Source: Desulfuromonadales bacterium (GTDB taxonomy: Bacteria > Desulfobacterota > Desulfuromonadia > Desulfuromonadales > BM103). From it: a stretch of 6,894 bases of DNA. Position 1 is the stretch's first letter, and every line of letters starts with the position of its first letter. Location: positions 1 through 6,894 of the forward strand of contig JAOUDB010000143.1 in the NCBI GenBank assembly GCA_029859485.1, read 5' to 3'. Position numbers and translations under genes: made by a program. The notes beneath the pieces are model-generated. The model made no database searches. It had not been told where the DNA came from and worked only from the letters and a program-made list of their open reading frames with translations. This document shows positions 5,357-6,894 of this stretch, in pieces.

Positions 5357-5500
5357 TTATGGCTGATAGATATCAGCCAACCCCGTATACCCGCAGGCCG
5401 GGCATTTGACACTGACCTGCTCTTTTTGGCCAACACCGGCACAAGCAGTCAGGGAGAGGGCGAGCAACGTCAACATTATAGTAGAGATTAGTTTTTTCAT
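5357..5500 (-). CDS. Small lipoprotein with a CPACGY motif
   Basis: A 47-residue protein. Residues 1-19 are a lipoprotein signal peptide (MKKLISTIMLTLLALSLTA) ending in the lipobox L17-T18-A19-C20, so Cys20 should be lipidated. Ala21 rather than Asp follows, which in Gram-negatives favours the outer membrane. The mature part is only 28 residues and holds C33-P-A-C36-G-Y, one half of a zinc-ribbon-like knuckle or a redox/metal-binding CxxC, with a Tyr-rich tail ending DIYQP. AAAGGGAG lies just upstream of the start, and a good promoter is at 5594-5622. It stands alone between the transposase relic and repeat copy 6. I do not recognise a named family; the single CxxC could act through dimerisation. 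The lipoprotein assignment is strong, the function unknown. Confidence 0.82.
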   Translation of the reverse strand: MKKLISTIMLTLLALSLTACAGVGQKEQVSVKCPACGYTGLADIYQP

Positions 5501-5561
5501 TTTTTTACTCCCTTTTATCTCTAAGTGATGAATCAATTAGCTGTTTGTCCCTTCCTCGTTT

Positions 5562-5586
5562 GAGCAAATAACGACTTTATTTGTTC
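5562..5586 (-). promoter_or_regulatory. Hairpin at the 5' end of the lipoprotein mRNA
   Basis: GAGCAAATAA (5562-5571) pairs with TTATTTGTTC (5577-5586) with one G-T wobble and loop CGACT. A second pairing, TCTAAGTGA (5520-5528) with TCACTTAGA (5585-5593), would enclose most of the leader. Starting from the promoter at 5594-5622, the transcript would begin almost exactly at this stem, a position that often stabilises mRNA. The two pairings overlap at the outer end and could be alternatives. Confidence 0.45.
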
Positions 5587-5593
5587 ACTTAGA

Positions 5594-5622
5594 ATTTTAC
5601 CACACAGTTAAATCACCATCAA
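5594..5622 (-). promoter_or_regulatory. Sigma70 promoter of the lipoprotein gene
   Basis: On the minus strand, TTGATG (5622-5617) and TAAAAT (5599-5594) are separated by exactly 17 bases. Transcription would start near 5587, giving an untranslated leader of about 85 bases before the start codon at 5500. This is the best-matching promoter in the window. Confidence 0.65.
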
Positions 5623-5654
5623 TCTGCCTAAGTCATGTATTTAGGTTAAAATTA

Positions 5655-5908
5655 AGGTTCCTCATAAATCATCCCACATTGATAATCAGCGATGAGATTG
5701 AAAGATTTTTTAGATTCTTACTGACCCTGATAAATAAAAACGGCCACCAAGGATCGTCCCCTGGTGGCCATAGTTTTGTGTATTAAAGAGCTTACTGAAT
5801 ACCTATATCAATAAGAAGCCGGTTTTTCTCTCATATGTCGTGACTGAGAAGAAACCTTTACGCGAACCACATACGTATCACCCAAGCCGATTGATTGGTT
5901 ATGAGTGC
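5655..5908 (+). repeat. Composite intergenic repeat, copy 6 (most complete)
   Basis: It contains the left module (TTCTTACTGACCCTGATAAA), the hairpin, and the full right module: ATTAAAGAGCTTACTGAATA, then CAATAAGAAGCCGG, CATATGTCGTGACT and ACCTTTACGCGAACCA. The tail (CGTATCACC...TTGATTGGTTATG) still aligns with copy 3. It ends five bases before the DUF3024 stop codon. With the lipoprotein promoter region, it accounts for the gene-free stretch 5501-5913. Confidence 0.82.
5742..5769 (-). terminator. Hairpin terminator of the DUF3024 gene
   Basis: GGCCACCA (5742-5749) pairs with TGGTGGCC (5762-5769), an 8-bp perfect stem. On the minus strand it is followed by GTTTTTATTTAT, a good T-tract. It lies about 145 bases past the DUF3024 stop codon, at the far side of the repeat's right module. 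Confidence 0.65.
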
Positions 5909-5913
5909 AAACC

Positions 5914-6261
5914 CTATCCGTAAAAACAGCCATATTCGTCACGATCAACAACTGCTAGAAAATCTTCGATATTTTTTACCTCTGGGTCTGGCTCATAAAG
6001 ATGCCACTTTAGGTCTGCCCGTTGCCAATAGATTTTCCAGATTTTTTGAGTTTTAACATAGGTCGTTTTCGCAACGGGTGATTCGACCTTTATATCAGGT
6101 TCCCGCCAAGCTGGGCGTATTTCAAACATCTCTACACTTTGCCCATTGATGCGAAAGTCCAAGTCAAGTTCATTTCGGATATGCGGAGGAGGTCGGCGAC
6201 TTTCAACATATTGGCCGACCAGCTTTTCGCATCTTTTTATTTCAAATTCGCTTAATGCCAT
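5914..6261 (-). CDS. DUF3024 family protein
   Basis: A 115-residue protein of the DUF3024 family. Its conserved run starts MALSEFEIKRCEKLVGQYVE, then RRPPPHIRNELDLDFRI (22-38), FEIRPAW (46-52), the VAKTTYVKTQKIWKIYWQR block (63-81), and the C-terminal ADLKWHLYEPDPEVK...VDRDEYGCFYG. Full length, with no signal peptide or membrane segment. The function is unknown; such small proteins are often carried as mobile cargo, including integron cassettes, which suits the setting. The start is fixed by family alignment; upstream is A/T-rich (TTATAAAAAAAT) with no clear Shine-Dalgarno, unlike its neighbours, so translation may be weak or rely on low structure. It lies between repeat copy 6 at its 3' end and the 63-bp element at its 5' end. 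Confidence 0.88.
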   Translation of the reverse strand: MALSEFEIKRCEKLVGQYVESRRPPPHIRNELDLDFRINGQSVEMFEIRPAWREPDIKVESPVAKTTYVKTQKIWKIYWQRADLKWHLYEPDPEVKNIEDFLAVVDRDEYGCFYG

Positions 6262-6273
6262 ATTTTTTTATAA

Positions 6274-6336
6274 TAACATTGATTTTACGAGAGAGTACGC
6301 TTGATATTGCCCCGCAGGTAAGCGGTTAATATTTGA
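6274..6336 (-). repeat. 63-bp upstream element, copy B
   Basis: This lies 12 bases upstream of the DUF3024 start and aligns ungapped with 3301-3363. The inner arm pairing is kept by a compensating change: CTAC/GTAG in copy A is TTAC (6285-6288) / GTAA (6318-6321) here, and TAAC/GTTA is unchanged at 6274-6277 and 6325-6328. A TAAAAT on the minus strand within it could be a -10, but no good -35 is visible. Confidence 0.65.
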
Positions 6337-6557
6337 GCTTCAAATCCTTGATGTGAAAACCATTGCAAGCTGAGGCTGAGTAAATAACGCAGAACAAAAA
6401 ACGAGTTGAGGGTCACTGATCATAAACACAAAAAGCCTCCCGCATTTGTGTCGATGGCTTGTGGTCATTGTTCATCTTCTCCCGGGATTCTCAGAAACCT
6501 ACATAAATAAGACTGTGAAAGCATTTCCAGCGGGGAGTTTTAGATCAAGATTATGGG
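6337..6557. repeat. Gene-free stretch homologous in patches to 3364-3583
   Basis: No coding region is supported. The block 6450-6513, ending in AAACCTACATAAATAAGA, matches the corresponding place upstream of the methyltransferase. The first part is diverged. A CACAAAAAGCC...GGCTTGTG imperfect hairpin lies near 6427-6460. Confidence 0.5.
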
Positions 6558-6868
6558 CTTTTTATTTATCCTCTCGAATTGATTGGACATGTTCAGTTTG
6601 TCTGAAATGCGAAATTATTACTGCCCCTGATATTTAAGAATGGATTTGTCGGAGATGTAGCGTTTAGCGGTAAAGAGGAGATATTTACTAAAAGTCCTCT
6701 CGCATTGTTTTGATGCGGTCAAACTTTCAGAAATGCGAAATTCTTACTGACCCTGATAAACAATAAAAGGCCACCAAGGATCGAACCCTGATGGCCATAG
6801 TTTTTCGTAGTAAAGAGCTTCCCGAATACCTCTATCAATAAGAAGCCGTTTTCCTTCTTAGCAGTCGT
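6558..6868 (+). repeat. Composite intergenic repeat, copy 7, with a doubled left module
   Basis: The left module appears twice. The first, 6558-6642, has CTTTTTATTTATCCTCTCGA and GAAATTATTACTGCCCCTGA but no hairpin. The second, about 6690-6766, has AAGTCCTCTCGCATTG and GAAATTCTTACTGACCCTGA. The second is followed by the hairpin and right module (GTAAAGAGCTTCCCGAATAC, then CAATAAGAAGCCGTTTTCC). The AAGTC...GACTT dyad is decayed here (AGTCGTGTG). Confidence 0.78.
6769..6796. terminator. Repeat hairpin, copy 7
   Basis: GGCCACCA (6769-6776) pairs with TGATGGCC (6789-6796) with one C-A mismatch. T-rich sequence flanks both sides (TAGTTTTTCG on plus, TTTTATTG on minus). The gene it would serve lies outside the window on the right. 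Confidence 0.45.
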
Positions 6869-6894
6869 GTGTTCCCGAATAAAAACGAATAGTA

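Noticed and set aside
5771..5806. Conserved minus-strand promoter (TTGATA...TTTAAT) within the right module
   Set aside because: TTGAYA is kept in most copies and TTTAAT lies about 18 bases on, but transcription would start at the base of the hairpin and end at once. It is more simply part of the conserved repeat.
6769..6796. tRNA T-arm-like word GGTTCGATCC on the minus strand
   Set aside because: Only this copy has it, sister copies read differently in the loop, and no acceptor, D or anticodon arms are present.
31..6868. CRISPR array
   Set aside because: The repeats are over 100 bases, modular and spaced by 0.8-1.6 kb with genes between, and no cas gene is present.

Overview
The window reads as an accessory region of a Gram-negative, probably proteobacterial, chromosome with moderate GC. 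Supporting this are good Shine-Dalgarno sites, an LTAC lipobox, an HxlR-type regulator, a DUF3024 protein and an IS91-type transposase relic. The species cannot be named from the sequence.

Layout from left to right: a divergent redox pair, namely an AhpD/carboxymuconolactone-decarboxylase-fold protein (minus, 143-712) and an HxlR-family regulator (plus, 876-1559) with a perfect dyad between them; a secreted nickel superoxide dismutase homologue (plus, 1829-2275); a class I SAM-dependent methyltransferase (minus, 2628-3278); a GYD-domain protein (minus, 3769-4059); a disordered stretch with hairpins, a mini-ORF and a frameshifted IS91-family transposase tail (about 4240-5195); a 47-residue lipoprotein not previously called as an ORF (minus, 5357-5500) with a clear sigma70 promoter; and a DUF3024 protein (minus, 5914-6261).

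The most striking feature is that every one- or two-gene unit is bounded by a copy of one composite intergenic repeat. Each copy has a left module containing the TTACTGACCCTGA core, then a hairpin usually of the GGCCAC...GTGGCC type, then a right module (AGAGCTTCCTGAATACC...TATCAATAAGAAGCC). All copies point the same way whatever the gene orientation, and hairpins lie about 0.8-1.6 kb apart. This resembles an integron cassette array, but I find no convincing attC core sites and no integrase in the window. The hairpins probably act as transcription terminators, often bidirectional, so each unit looks transcriptionally insulated. Longer homology (63 bp plus patches over several hundred bp) also lies upstream of the unrelated methyltransferase and DUF3024 genes.

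The left third is functionally coherent: a Cys7-containing HxlR regulator, a CxxC peroxidase-fold protein and a Ni-SOD suggest an oxidative or electrophile stress module. The remaining genes look like unrelated cargo.
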